Positions 1-9,271 of a stretch of DNA of 64,000 bases are shown here, in pieces. The translations under genes and the position numbers were made by a program. The notes under the pieces were generated by a model, which was not told where the DNA came from, did not search any database, and was given only the letters and a program-made list of their open reading frames with translations. How positions within the stretch are numbered: position 1 is the first letter of the stretch; each line of letters begins with the position of its first letter. The DNA is from Alteribacillus bidgolensis (GTDB lineage Bacteria; Bacillota; Bacilli; Bacillales; Marinococcaceae). Where the stretch lies: contig NZ_NJAU01000003.1 in the NCBI RefSeq assembly GCF_002886255.1, positions 62,001-126,000 of the forward strand. The letters are read 5' to 3'.

Positions 1-112
1 GTGAAGGGCGTCATCTTTGGACTGAATCCTATGGTGTTCACCGTTTTTACATCACCAAGGGGAAACAAATATACACCCATGACTTTGAAAGTTTTAAAAC
101 CTTGACTGTACA
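1..112 (+). other. Unidentified partial reading frame cut by the intron remnant
   Basis: Frame 3 is open from the window edge and reads an ordinary-looking peptide (for example GVHRFYITKGKQIYTHDFES). It then runs antisense into the group II intron remnant and stops at about 170. The intron-encoded protein loses its family sequence at about position 112, so this stretch is probably host or plasmid DNA on the far side of a deletion junction. I do not recognise the protein, and it could be chance. Confidence 0.25.
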
Positions 113-1401
113 TTTTTTTTATAGACTGGCGGAGGATTGGCAGGATGGCCGTATTTTCCAACCGGTCTAAGATGATTGTAAATGAATGCCCCTAAATCAT
201 AGGCAAGACGTGCGAACTCGGGGTTGACATGAGTGGCTTTCTTGAAATAGTTGTGAAGTCCAAGCACAAAACTATTGAATAAGAGAGTATTGAGAGCAGA
301 AGGGGAAGTCTTGATTCTCCGAATCAACTTCTTCGCTTCTTCCTTAATTTTACGCTTTTTATCAGCTTTAATACCGGTATGGGCAACTCTCTTTTTACCC
401 TTCTTATTTGCACGAATGGTAAAGCCGAGAAACTCTGATTCCCGTTTGCGCAAATTCACAACTTGTGATTTTCTGGAGAAATGTCGAGTTTCAGACGGTC
501 TTTCAAATATAACCGTGCTGCATGATACCATTTCTGTGCTGTTTTCCCATCCTTACAAAGAATTTTAAAGTCGTCCGCATAGCGGACGAGGTAACCCTCT
601 TTGAGGTGGGTACGCTTTTTGGCCTTCCTTTCACCGACTTTGGATTGAAAAGGTTTTGATAGAGGAAAGAACTCCCACTGGCCAGCAATCCATTGATCCA
701 AATCATTAAGAACAATGTTGGCTAGTAATGGCGATAACAGGCCCCCTTGCGGCGATCCTTCTGTGGGTATACCTTCTCCCTCAATTTCAGCCTTTAGCAT
801 CTTAGAGATACAGGCTAGTACTTTCCGGTCTTGAATCCCCATGTTCCATAATTGTTTGATCAGCAATCTATGGTTGATATGATCAAAGAAACCCTTAATA
901 TCAATGTCCACCACAAAATGGAAGTGTGCTGTATTGATAAGGGATTGGATTCTTGCCATTGCATGGTGGGCGGAGTGGCCGGAATCCATAACTGTGATTA
1001 TAGAATTGGGCCTCCGCAATCGGTTCAAGCACCTGCTTGAAGCTCTGTTGAATGATTCGGTCTAACATACACGGAATACCGAGAGGCCTCCACTTTCCGT
1101 TATCCTTTTCAATCCATTTTCTTCTAACTTTTTTCGGCTGATAGTTTTCTAACTTCTGCCGGACTTCCGTTACTAATTTTTCTTCAGACCATTCTTTTAT
1201 GTCTGCGATGGTTTTTCCATCAGTTCCCGGTGTTTTTGATCCTTTATTGGATTTGATGGTACGATAAGCTAACAAAATATTTTCCCGGGATGTGATCACA
1301 TCAAAAAGACGAGAAAATGATTGTTTTTCCAAACTTCTGTCGTACAAATCGGTAAAGGTATCTGTCATATCGTAATAATCCCAATATCTTAAAGCTTGCA
1401 C
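94..1401 (-). pseudogene. ltrA: Group II intron reverse transcriptase/maturase, frameshifted and truncated
   Basis: Three overlapping frames make one LtrA-like protein. The N-terminal RT part has the YGFRP motif (901-1401). The palm carries the catalytic YADD and SPQGG motifs (456-1028). The maturase X domain contains LGLHNYFKKA (94-531). The frame is lost twice. Near 970-1015, about 30 bases of unrelated sequence sit between YGFRP and SAHHAMARI. Near 475-480 there is a single-base shift next to a T-run. The family-like sequence stops after HPANPPPVYKK at about position 112, so the C-terminal DNA-binding/endonuclease part is missing. The catalytic residues survive, but the protein cannot be made in one piece. 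Confidence 0.88.
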
Positions 1402-2076
1402 TGTGGCATCCCTCCTTCTCAGAGTGATGTTCCCACGTTCTTACCCGATCGGTGCAATGCACGTATGGAAAATGGTCGTTCGTTTCGCTAGACTTGGGGC
1501 TGTTCCTTCACTCCCATTACAGAAGGTTCATCAGTCATGCCCCTACCCTCGCAAGGATAAATGCATTTCGGCTAAGCCTTATAGCAACCGTTTCGGAGGA
1601 CAGTCCTTGTTTCAACGTTCCTTGTTTTCCAAGTCCCTTACAACCTAGCTTTCCTTACTGGACGTAGGTGTTCCCCTGGAAGCCTGTGAGCTCGATACCG
1701 CCATTGTCCGGTATAGCGTGTTTCATAGGGCCAATTTTTACTCCACACCACTCACCCCATCGTTATGGGCCATAGGTTTCCCTATGGTCAATCTTTAGAC
1801 CTGTACATTCGGTTGTTCGTCAGTTTCATCCTATTGAAACATACTCACCTTATCCAGTTTTTCAGCCGTGCGGCATATCCGTCGGCATACCTTCTCTTTC
1901 TAAGTGGCTCCAGCCTTCGTTCTGCCGAATCTACCTGTACTTCAAACCCCGTAACCTGTCCGTTACGACGCATGCAGGAGTGTTGACGGGATGGTTTCGG
2001 GAAACATGGTTCCGTCATTCCCATCCTCAGTTGTAAAGTTAGGATTGACTACTAAATATTCCTCTGCATTTCACAC
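113..2076 (-). mobile_element. Group II intron remnant, 3' part deleted
   Basis: The RT pseudogene is preceded on the minus strand by about 670 non-coding bases (1402-2076). They are rich in short inverted repeats, such as GTAACCtgtcCGTTAC near 1951-1966, as expected for intron domains I-IV. A plausible 5' end is GTGTG read on the minus strand at 2076, close to the group II GUGYG consensus. Domains V and VI should lie below position 94, but nothing resembling domain V is visible there, so the ribozyme is probably dead. The flank beyond 2076 resembles a dispersed repeat of this window, a possible insertion site. Confidence 0.6.
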
Positions 2077-2123
2077 TATAAAGCGCTTATAGCAAAACTT
2101 GTCGAACGTGGCCCGATTGCGGA

Positions 2124-2206
2124 ACAAAAAATTCCTGCATATCAATACAGGAATTTTAATCAAACTTTATTATAAATTATCGAACTTTATTTTAAATCAA
2201 CACCTT
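2124..2206 (-). repeat. Iteron-like repeat element with terminator hairpin, copy 1
   Basis: On the minus strand this reads GATTTAAAATA, then two tandem units of the type AAAGTTCGATAATTTATAAT and AAAGTTTGATT, then a hairpin with AAAATTCCTG arms. The same arrangement occurs at 3238-3306, and the 20-bp unit recurs at 32,450-32,535. The hairpin is a possible intrinsic terminator in either direction. Confidence 0.6.
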
Positions 2207-2405
2207 GGTTTATTAAGGTTTTTTGGCAGTTTAGTATATTCATTTGAACTTCATAGTTTTTAAATGATACTTATTGTATATATCAGTTTTATTATGTATC
2301 ATACAATGGAAAAAATGTCTTAACGTATAAAAGGGTTAAAATGTTGTCTGGACCCCCTTAAGTAATGTATATTTCAGTAAAGGCTTTTTATAAAACGTCA
2401 CTTAC

Positions 2406-2858
2406 TTATTTGTTACCGAGTTGTTCCGCTAAACCGATTAGAAGTCCTTCGGTTCCACGAATGTAGCAGAGCCGATACGAGTCCTCGTACTGAACCACTT
2501 CGCCAACGAGCTGAGCACCATACTTAGTGAGTCTGGATACCATTTCGTCAATGTCTTCAACGGTGAACATGACGCGTAGATAACCGTGGGCGTTTACAGG
2601 AGCAGTCCGGTGATCTGATATAGTAGGTGGGGTGAGAAATCGCGAAAGTTCAAGTCGGCCGTGGCCATCTGGGGTACCCATCATAGCAATCTCTACGCAC
2701 TGAGAACCCAATCCGGTTACGCGACCAGCCCATTCACCTTCGACAGTGGCTCGCCCTTCGAGGTTCAAGCCAATCTCCTCGAAGAAAGAGATTGCGTCAT
2801 CAAGGGATTCTACAACGATGCCGACATTGTCCATTCTTAGTAATTTGTTTTTTGCCAT
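2406..2858 (-). CDS. VOC superfamily (glyoxalase/bleomycin-resistance fold) protein
   Basis: This 150-residue protein has the paired beta-alpha-beta-beta-beta layout of the vicinal oxygen chelate fold. The N-terminal half begins with RMDNVGIVVESLDDAISFFE and the second half ends near YIRGTEGLLIGLAEQ. The usual first metal ligand (DHVGI) is Asn here (DNVGI), so classical glyoxalase chemistry is doubtful. The start is supported by AAGGAGATAAAAC just before ATG. It stands alone, with no co-directional partner within 400 bp. The substrate cannot be predicted; dioxygenase-like, antibiotic-binding and binding-only roles all occur in this family. Confidence 0.8.
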   Translation of the reverse strand: MAKNKLLRMDNVGIVVESLDDAISFFEEIGLNLEGRATVEGEWAGRVTGLGSQCVEIAMMGTPDGHGRLELSRFLTPPTISDHRTAPVNAHGYLRVMFTVEDIDEMVSRLTKYGAQLVGEVVQYEDSYRLCYIRGTEGLLIGLAEQLGNK

Positions 2859-3237
2859 AGTTTTATCTCCTTATGTGTAAAAATTTATTATCTGATCATC
2901 TTCATAATTATTCTGTTACAAATTCCTTCCAAACAAAAAACACCTTGTCACAGTTCATGATAACAAATAAAAGTCACATTATAGGAAAATGTGAAATTGG
3001 GTTTTCGGGTATGTCATATAACATCTTGTTAACGAACAACACTTCGTAAACCCTCTACTATTGGAATATTTGCGAACCTTATTTCGTGAATGCCATCATG
3101 TTCAAATTCAAAAATTCGATACCGTAGATGCTATTCGATAAAACAACTTCGACTTCCCCACAAAATATTCCTGCCCTGTACTCCATTAAAGGCCTCTTTA
3201 ATTGAACAATACAGCTAAAAGTTTAAGGGTCAAAATA
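2859..3237. other. Intergenic region without a recognisable gene
   Basis: AT-rich sequence with no supported reading frame. Near 3185-3215 it carries a fragment of the dispersed repeat family (TTTAATTGAACAATAC) that is clearer at 8456 and 9660. Confidence 0.4.
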
Positions 3238-3306
3238 AAAACCCTATATTAATACAGGGTTTTATCAATCTTTTTTATAAATTATCAGTCTTTATTTTAA
3301 ATCAAC
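3238..3306 (-). repeat. Iteron-like repeat element with terminator hairpin, copy 2
   Basis: Second copy of the element at 2124-2206. On the minus strand: GATTTAAAATA, AAAGACTGATAATTTATAAA, AAAGATTGATA, then a hairpin with AAACCCTGTATT and AATATAGGGTTT arms. The hairpin sequence differs from copy 1 while its position is kept, which suggests that the structure is selected. Confidence 0.6.
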
Positions 3307-3449
3307 AGAGGGCTCTTTTTTGCCTTACATAGCCTTAAGGCTATACGGATTTCTTAAGAAATTGTATTAATTACAAAAAAGATATGAAGTATAACAGCGA
3401 TGACGGAACGTAAAAAGCATATTCAAAGAAGAAAAGAAAAAATGGAAGA

Positions 3450-3476
3450 TTCCTGGCTTAGCCAGGAATTTTTTTT
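3450..3476 (+). terminator. Intrinsic terminator
   Basis: A perfect 8-bp stem TTCCTGGC/GCCAGGAA with a TTA loop is followed by eight T residues on the plus strand. No gene is seen directly upstream, so it may end a short or lost transcript. Confidence 0.75.
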
Positions 3477-3525
3477 ATCATTTTTGCCTTTAGCTTCCGA
3501 ATCGTAAAACAACGCAAGCCGACTA

Positions 3526-3660
3526 GGCTTCCAGCAGGCGGGGCCCCTTACCCCTTCCTGCTGGAAGCCAAGACGGCAAGCCACCCCGTCAAGGGCAAAA
3601 AACTTTTTTGCTAAAAGCGCTTCGCAACGCAAAAAACTTTTTGTGCGGAAACCTTGACGG
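3526..3660 (+). promoter_or_regulatory. Structured leader upstream of ardC
   Basis: Three nested structures are visible. A 13-bp perfect stem (3526-3538 with 3557-3569) has GGCTTCCAGCAGG as its left arm and a GC-rich loop. A palindrome, GCAAAAAACTTTTTTGC, lies at about 3595-3611. A long-range pair CCGTCAAGG (3586-3594)/CCTTGACGG (3652-3660) encloses the second structure. Antirestriction genes of conjugative plasmids often lie in leading regions read from folded single-stranded promoters, so that role is an inference here. A leader that controls translation is the alternative. Confidence 0.45.
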
Positions 3661-3779
3661 ACTGTCTATGCGTGTTTTTCGTTTCTCCATGCCAAAGGGC
3701 AAAAATAATCCCCCTTTGGGGAAATCATTTCGTTTCGGAATCCAAAGGCAAAAAGCGAAAACCAAGGAGGAACCTCATA

Positions 3780-4448
3780 ATGAAAAAAAGCGTTTATGAA
3801 ATCATTACAGGGAAGGTTATCGAATAGCTGGAAAATGGAGTGGTACCGTGGCGAAAGCCGTGGATCAATGGGGGAGCTGTTAATTGGAAGACACAAAAAC
3901 CATATCGTGTAATTAATACATTCCTGTTAGAAGCCGGAGAATATGCGACCTTCAAGCAAATTCAGGAAGCGGGCGGTAAGGTGAAAAAAGGGGAAAAATC
4001 ACATATCGTGGTATTTTGGAAGTGGTTAGAAAAAGAGGATGAAGAAAACGGTAAAATGGAAAAAATCCCTTACCTTCGGTATTTTCGAGTGTTTGAAATC
4101 AATAAACAAGTGGAAGGGTTGAACAGCAAACGAAAACATGTGACATTCAACCATGATCCAATCGAAAAAGCAGAGGAAGTTTATAAAGGGTATATGAACG
4201 CACCTGATTATACTTTTCATTCAGGGAAAGCCGTTTACTATCCAACCCTTGATAAAATCAACTGCCCACCATTGAAGGATTTTCCGAAAGCAGAAGAGTA
4301 TTACAGCACAATGTTTCATGAAATGGTTCATAGCACAGGACATAAAAGTCGCTTAGCTCGCAAAGGAGTCATAACAGAAAATGTAGCCTTTGGAGATGAC
4401 GTTTATTCAAAAGAAGAATTGGTTGCAGAAATGGTTATCAAGACCTAA
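3780..4448 (+). pseudogene. ardC: ArdC-type antirestriction protein, nonsense-mutated and C-truncated
   Basis: ArdC-family proteins have an N-terminal ssDNA-binding domain and a C-terminal zincin domain, and protect incoming plasmid DNA. ATG at 3780 follows a strong AAGGAGG, but codon 16 is TAG (3825-3827) where the family has Gln, inside the conserved VIEQLENG...PWRKPW stretch. Restarting at GTG 3840 would give 202 residues and lose the start of the binding domain. The metalloprotease motif HEMVH is present near the end. After ELVAEM the protein is cut off at 4435-4450, in a 16-base string also found at 32,520-32,535. Full-length relatives run roughly 290 residues. It is broken at both ends and probably inactive. 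Confidence 0.88.
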
Positions 4449-4473
4449 ATTAAAAAAAACCTTAAAAAATAAA

Positions 4474-4511
4474 GAAGAGCACATATTATACATGACTAAT
4501 ATGTGCTCTTC
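4474..4511 (-). terminator. Intrinsic terminator of the downstream VOC gene
   Basis: A 15-bp perfect stem (GAAGAGCACATATTA and its complement) has an 8-base loop. On the minus strand it is followed by TTTATTTTTT. It lies 50 bp past the stop of the VOC gene at 4561. Confidence 0.85.
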
Positions 4512-4560
4512 ATTTATTCAATTAAAGCGCTCCGATTGCGGAAGATCATTTAAGATTGAG

Positions 4561-4983
4561 TTATTCCTTGATCTCCAAATGTGGATTCCACACTACTTCC
4601 CACAAGTGGCTATCTGGGTCTTGGAAGTAACCAGAGTAACCACCCCAAAAAGTGTCATGTGATGGGGCTGTTATAATAGCACCAGCCTTCTTTGCCTGTT
4701 CCATCACCTTGTCAACTTCTTCTTTGCTTTCTACATTATGACCAATAGTAAATTCAGTAGGACTAGAATTAGTCTGATTAATCTGAGCATCATGCGCAAT
4801 ATCTTTGCGCTGAAAAATAGCAAGTTTTAAGCCTGATAGTAAGTCGAAAAAAGCAACGGCACCATGCTCAAATTCTTTGCCCACTATACCTTCTGTTGGA
4901 AGCCCCAATCCGTCTCGATAGAATTTCAAAGATCGTTCCAAATCATCTACACCTAATGTAATTACTGTAATTCGTGGCTTCAT
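4561..4983 (-). CDS. VOC superfamily protein (glyoxalase-like)
   Basis: A 140-residue VOC-fold protein. The first module starts with KPRITVITLGVDDLERSLKF and contains FYRDGLGLP. The second ends with the typical YFQDPDSHLWEVVWNP, which carries a conserved His-Glu environment. The start ATG is preceded by AAGGAGG at good spacing. It is a single-gene unit between the terminator at 4474 and an AraC-type gene on the same strand. Proteins of this sort are often annotated as glyoxalases, but the substrate is unknown. It is not closely similar to the VOC protein at 2406. Confidence 0.82.
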   Translation of the reverse strand: MKPRITVITLGVDDLERSLKFYRDGLGLPTEGIVGKEFEHGAVAFFDLLSGLKLAIFQRKDIAHDAQINQTNSSPTEFTIGHNVESKEEVDKVMEQAKKAGAIITAPSHDTFWGGYSGYFQDPDSHLWEVVWNPHLEIKE

Positions 4984-5145
4984 AAAATATCATACCTCCT
5001 TATAAATTTACATAGTAAGGAAATAGTGGTTCTTGTAGCAGGACCAACATATTCTGCTTGTCCATATAGTTTAAGATTGATTCAAAGGGTTTAATAAATA
5101 GTATCATTTAGTTTAGCTATTTTAGATTGTAAAAAACGGACACAT

Positions 5146-5973
5146 TTACTGAGTGGCACTGTTTATCTTAAAAACTTGGTTGGGGGACATGCCATAATAA
5201 CGTCTGAAATTATTGATAAAGTGTGGTTGATCAGAATATCCGTATTTTATAGCAATATTTGTAAAACTATATTGATTACTATTATATAGCTCTTGAAGAA
5301 GGCTTTGAAACCTAATGATACCTGAAAGTTCTTTCGGGCTCACTCCTAACTCCTTATGAAATGTCCTTCTTATATTCCTTTCACTGTAACTGAGTTTTTC
5401 TGACAAAGAGCGAATTGAAATCATCCCCTTAGTAGCATAAATGTATTGCAGACCCGTTTGTAGCAAATAATTTGGTTTTGATTCGTTCAAGAGTAGGAAT
5501 CTCTTTAACTTTAGTTCAACCTTTTCAATTATTCTTGAAATTCCATTGGCTGATATGATTTCTTCTGTCATAAATGCAGCTTCATCTCCCCATATATCTT
5601 CAAGAAATACAGGATTTCCAATAAACTGAGACACGGGATGCCTTAAAAAACGGTATACAGTATCTGAATAAAAGCGAATTCCAAATAAGGAGCATTTTTG
5701 AGTAAGATTTATGGCTTCATATTCAGTCATCAATCCAACAACAAAGGCTCCTTTTGAAAAAGAGGATGATCTCAGATCAAATATAATATCAGCGCAACCA
5801 TCCGGTATGATACGGTGCAATTTTTTCTGTTCCGATGAATGGAAATCAACGGTCCAATAGCAAGCAACATAAGATTCCAGACTCTTGTTTGGCAAATATT
5901 CTCGATATTGATAATTGGAATCTAACAATTCTTTTTGTAATTTAGGTGGTTGCAAAGGAACATAAAATTGCAT
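5146..5973 (-). CDS. AraC-family transcriptional regulator with DUF6597-type N-terminus
   Basis: The start is set at the internal ATG of MQFYVPLQPP (5971-5973), because AAAGGAGG sits 9 bases upstream; an upstream ATG at 6009 has no such site. The protein is 275 residues. The N-terminal half carries the cupin-like ligand domain signature (YWTVDFHS, RIIPDGCADIIFDL, FGIRF). The C-terminal 100 residues hold the two AraC helix-turn-helix motifs (SEKLSYSERNIRRTFHKELG and YGYSDQPHFINNFRRYYGMS). It resembles in layout the AraC protein at 57,457. The target is unknown; it is followed by the VOC gene 160 bp downstream. Confidence 0.88.
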   Translation of the reverse strand: MQFYVPLQPPKLQKELLDSNYQYREYLPNKSLESYVACYWTVDFHSSEQKKLHRIIPDGCADIIFDLRSSSFSKGAFVVGLMTEYEAINLTQKCSLFGIRFYSDTVYRFLRHPVSQFIGNPVFLEDIWGDEAAFMTEEIISANGISRIIEKVELKLKRFLLLNESKPNYLLQTGLQYIYATKGMISIRSLSEKLSYSERNIRRTFHKELGVSPKELSGIIRFQSLLQELYNSNQYSFTNIAIKYGYSDQPHFINNFRRYYGMSPNQVFKINSATQ

Positions 5974-6028
5974 GTTATTTCCCACCTCCTTTAGATTTTT
6001 GAAGTGCAAAACTTCATATTTCTTCGTA

Positions 6029-6086
6029 GGGTTATCGTATCATTTTTGAATTACAAGTTGATTTCGTTACTCTACAATCTGGCCCT
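6029..6086 (+). repeat. 58-bp dispersed repeat, copy A
   Basis: Matches 14,876-14,933 at 55 of 58 positions (begins GGGTTATCGTATC, ends CAATCTGGCCCT). It leads straight into a decayed member of the GCGCCC-type repeat family (ACAAAGAAAGAGCACAATCC through TGCGCCCTTTAATGG). Confidence 0.75.
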
Positions 6087-6279
6087 TTACACAAAGAAAG
6101 AGCACAATCCTTTTTTCAGGTATGCGCCCTTTAATGGAAAATCGTTGAAAATTCACACTGCACAAATATTCAATAAAAGCCCCCTCTAACAGAAAACCCG
6201 ATTTGAAGATAAATAAACCTTTTCTTAGGGATGTTATACCTTCACCAATTCGACAGACGAACACAAGCACCTCTACTAC

Positions 6280-7242
6280 TTATCTATATAGATCAATTGT
6301 TTCCCTTGCTCTACCTGTTACTTTGTCTATTAAATTCAATGGTGAAAGAATTTTTACTTGGTTTCCAAAACCGACTATGAAATTAACAGCTTCATCTTCG
6401 GTGTTGAAAGTCAATTCTAGTTCTGTCCAGCCATTCTCTGTAACCTTCCCGTCATTTACTGCTTGTACGAAACGTCCAGTAAACCTAATTCGTTCATGTG
6501 CAAAAGGAGAAACTTTCACATTCACCCGAAACTCAGGTAGACTTTGCATGAATTGCTTTTTAGATTCCTCCCAATGGTCCGATAATTTAAAATCACGAGG
6601 CCTATTAAACTGTTCATCCATTAATTAACATTCAATGATTCGAGTGATTTTATAGCTGCGAAATTCATCTTGATTATTCATTGATATCACATACCAAGTG
6701 CTTGATTTGGCTACTAGTCCAAGTGGTTTGACTATAGATTCTCTTATTTCTCCATTTGCTTTTTTGTAAATGATGGTTACTTTTTTATTGTTCATGACTG
6801 CTTCTTTCATTACTTCCATAGCAGGATTCATTTCAATTTTAGTATTCCTCCAAGTGCCCATATCAACATGTACTCTTTCCCAAAGTTTCACTGCACTTTG
6901 CTTGGATTCTTCTGGCAAGGATAACAGTAGCTTATCCCTGATATGCTTTGAGGAGGTTCCCATATTCAAATCATTAATAATTTTTTCTGCATGAGGCAAG
7001 AACAGTGATAGCATTTCTTTTTCCTTCAACCAGCTCAACCTTTGTTTCCAGTTATCGACAAGCCTCCATCCTCCTGCTTGTCCTCTTTCAGCATAAACTG
7101 GGATACCAGCAGCACTTAATGATTCCATATCTCTATGGACGGTCCTTTCGGAAACCTCAAGTTCTTTAGCTATTTCTCGAGTAGATACAATTTCACCATG
7201 TTGCAAAAGAAGTAAGATCTTAATTAATCTTTCAGCTTTCAT
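6280..7242 (-). pseudogene. YafY-like HTH/WYL-domain regulator interrupted by an in-frame stop
   Basis: The two parts lie in one frame, split only by TAA at 6625-6627. The N-terminal part from ATG 7242 (preceded by AAGGAG) has a DeoR-like HTH (STREIAKELEVSERTVHRD) and the start of the WYL domain (KVTIIYKKANGE, PLGLVAKSSTWYVIS). The C-terminal part starts DEQFNRPRDF and holds the WCX ligand-sensing extension. A single base change in a sense codon would explain the break. The divergent SDR gene at 7334 is the likely target. A truncated protein with DNA-binding ability might still be made. Confidence 0.85.
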
Positions 7243-7333
7243 CGCTATTCTCCTTAATTTTTTCAATCATGACATTACATGTCATATATCTAATTTATTA
7301 TATGCTTACATAAAAAGAAAGGATGGATGAACG

Positions 7334-8203
7334 ATGAATTTAGAAAATCAAACAGCCATTGTAGCTGGAGCCACAAGAGGAGCAGGTCGCGCTATGGCAA
7401 TAAAACTTGGTGAAACAGGAGCAACTGTATATGTGACCGGACGTACAACAAGACAAGAAATTTCTCCTATGCAGCGGAAAGAAACAATTGAAGAAACAGC
7501 TGCATTAGTCAAAGAAGCAGGCGGAATTGGAATTCCTGTCAAAGTGGATCATACAGACGAAGAACAAGTGAAAATGTTCATAAACAAAGTGAATGAGGAA
7601 CAAAACGGACAATTAGACATTCTTGTGAATGATGTTTGGGGGGGAGATCCTTTGACAGAATGGGGGAAAGATGTTGGGGATCATAATCTACAAAAGGGAT
7701 TACAAATGCAAAAACAAGCCGTTCAAGCTCATTTCATAACTTCTCATTACGCAGTACCTTTAATGAAGAAGAAAAACTCAGGATTAATCGTTGAAGTCAC
7801 TGACGGTATAGATTATGAATATAGAGGGAACTTTTACTATAGTTTAGCGAAGATATCAAACATTCATATGGCAAAAGCCATGGCAGAAGACCTAAAAGAT
7901 AACAATATTACTTCTATCGCTTTAACTCCCGGATTCCTACGCTCAGAAGCAATGTTAGATCTTTTTGGAGTAACAGAAGAAAACTGGAAGGAAGGGGTCA
8001 AAGTCGAAAAACATTTTATTGCATCTGAAACACCCTTTTATATCGGTGAAGCCCTTAAACATCTGGCTTTGGATCCGGACGTACGTAGGTTTAATGGAAG
8101 AACATTAAGCACTTGGGAGCTTTCAGATATTTATGGATTTAAAGACGTTGATGGAACACAACCGCATTGGGGCAATTATTTTAAAAAACATGTGGAAAAA
8201 TAA
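7334..8203 (+). CDS. Short-chain dehydrogenase/reductase (SDR) family oxidoreductase
   Basis: A 289-residue Rossmann-fold NAD(P)-dependent oxidoreductase. The cofactor loop reads AGATRGAGRA, a variant of TGxxxGIG with Ala in place of the first Thr. The catalytic YxxxK is present as YSLAK (FYYSLAKIS). VNDVWGG occupies the usual NNAG position, so the Asn-Asn-Ala-Gly motif is altered. The start ATG follows AAAGGATGGATGAACG. It is transcribed divergently from the broken WYL regulator, with about 90 bp between them that must hold both promoters. The substrate is unknown; regulators and SDRs in this arrangement are common. Confidence 0.9.
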   Translation: MNLENQTAIVAGATRGAGRAMAIKLGETGATVYVTGRTTRQEISPMQRKETIEETAALVKEAGGIGIPVKVDHTDEEQVKMFINKVNEEQNGQLDILVNDVWGGDPLTEWGKDVGDHNLQKGLQMQKQAVQAHFITSHYAVPLMKKKNSGLIVEVTDGIDYEYRGNFYYSLAKISNIHMAKAMAEDLKDNNITSIALTPGFLRSEAMLDLFGVTEENWKEGVKVEKHFIASETPFYIGEALKHLALDPDVRRFNGRTLSTWELSDIYGFKDVDGTQPHWGNYFKKHVEK

Positions 8204-8291
8204 AACTACTTCAAAATAACAATTAAATTCAAATGAAGCTACACAATATATAACAACCCCAAAAGAAAAAACAAACCATAATTGAATACAA

Positions 8292-8412
8292 CAAGAACGG
8301 TTGGCTTAAGATAGAGTAATCCCCATCCTGCCTTCGCCAAAAACGCAAGGATGGGGTTACTTTTTTAGGTTAATGATCAGGACCACAACCATTATCATGT
8401 CAGAAGCAGTGT
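8292..8412 (-). pseudogene. Decayed copy of the holin-like toxin/antisense RNA module
   Basis: Closely matches 13,880-14,010: the AAGAACGGTTGGCTTAAGAT block, a hairpin at 8316-8360 with GTAATCCCCATCC arms, and the C-terminal toxin codons ending IINLKK-stop on the minus strand. The first half of the toxin gene, its start and its Shine-Dalgarno sequence are missing, so no toxin can be made. The antisense RNA part and its terminator remain. Confidence 0.7.
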
Positions 8413-8455
8413 TAATCCAAATTTCTTTCGAAAAATTGATCTTCAAGAATATGGC

Positions 8456-8515
8456 GCAATTCATAAAAAAGTCGCATTTCTTGCTACAGAATTGCGCCCC
8501 GATTCTTGAATAACA
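8456..8515 (+). repeat. Dispersed GCGCCC-type repeat, copy
   Basis: Contains AAAAAAGTCGCATTTCTTG, a short spacer, GCGCCCCGATT and TTGAATAACA. It is related to 9660-9715, 6088-6140, 14,936-14,990 and shorter fragments near 2083, 3190 and 4527. The members are intergenic and divergent. Confidence 0.5.
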
Positions 8516-8576
8516 ACATTTTTAACCTCGGTTTTAACGGAAAGTTCACTAATACGCATTAAGAAAACCTCACAAC

Positions 8577-9152
8577 TTAATATTTGGCATAGTGCAGTCC
8601 TAAATTATAAGCTCGAGTCAACCACTCTTCCATATATCCGGGCTGTACATTTATGGTTTCATAAAAAAGTTCGAATTGCGAATTTTGGATTCCGCAATAA
8701 TCCGCCAAACCAACATTGAAATATCGTGTCATCATATTATCGTACTGCCTCTTCTCAAAACGCTCAATTGGAGCACCGGCCAGGCTGAGCCATAACACTT
8801 TTTCATGATCAAGCTTTCCTGGCCCGTAAGCAAACCCCCAGTTCCAAACGCGGTCTATATATCCTTTTAACATAGCCGGCATGCTCCACCACCAAAGCGG
8901 AAAAACAAAAGCCAACGAATCGTGTCTTTTCATTCTTTCCATTTCCATTTCAACCTCAGGAGAATATTCTTGATGATCTGCAGACCATTCGGGCTCATCC
9001 TCTTCCCAAAGTACGGGATTGAAACCGCTGCGATATAGATCTAATATCTCCGTTTCGTGACCTGCATCCTTTAGGCCTTGGACGAAATGGTCTGCAACTT
9101 TAAAAGTCAAAGAGTTCTCTCTTGGATGAGTAACAACTGTCAGTATCTTCAT
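8577..9152 (-). CDS. NAD(P)H:quinone oxidoreductase family flavoprotein (flavodoxin-like fold)
   Basis: A 191-residue member of the NQO/MdaB/YwrO/Kef-ancillary group of soluble FMN or FAD reductases. The N-terminus MKILTVVTHPRENSLT is the flavin phosphate-binding loop. FPLWWWSMPAMLKGYIDRVW is the family signature after the third strand. The protein probably makes two-electron reductions of quinones or other electrophiles. It follows the ArsR-type gene at 9272 on the same strand, and a 9-bp inverted repeat at 9229-9254 lies in its promoter region. Together they look like a stress-inducible reductase with its repressor. Confidence 0.88.
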   Translation of the reverse strand: MKILTVVTHPRENSLTFKVADHFVQGLKDAGHETEILDLYRSGFNPVLWEEDEPEWSADHQEYSPEVEMEMERMKRHDSLAFVFPLWWWSMPAMLKGYIDRVWNWGFAYGPGKLDHEKVLWLSLAGAPIERFEKRQYDNMMTRYFNVGLADYCGIQNSQFELFYETINVQPGYMEEWLTRAYNLGLHYAKY

Positions 9153-9228
9153 TATGATTTCCCTTCTTTCCTTTAGTTTTTTTCTGGGCTGAACCGTTAG
9201 TATATAGCCTGACCTAAAACAACAAATT

Positions 9229-9254
9229 TATATATCGGGAAATATCGATATATA
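9229..9254 (-). promoter_or_regulatory. Candidate ArsR operator upstream of the quinone reductase gene
   Basis: Perfect inverted repeat TATATATCG-8 bp-CGATATATA, 77 bp upstream of the reductase start. A related ATCG...CGATAT pattern lies upstream of the regulator itself at 9599-9616. Confidence 0.55.
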
Positions 9255-9271
9255 TGGACAAGAAAAACCGA

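Noticed and set aside
1403..1986. Plus-strand frames in the group II intron 5' region
   Set aside because: They lie antisense to the structured intron RNA and have no coding character.
3423..3632. Minus-strand frame across the ardC leader
   Set aside because: It is created by the inverted repeats of the leader and has no start signal.
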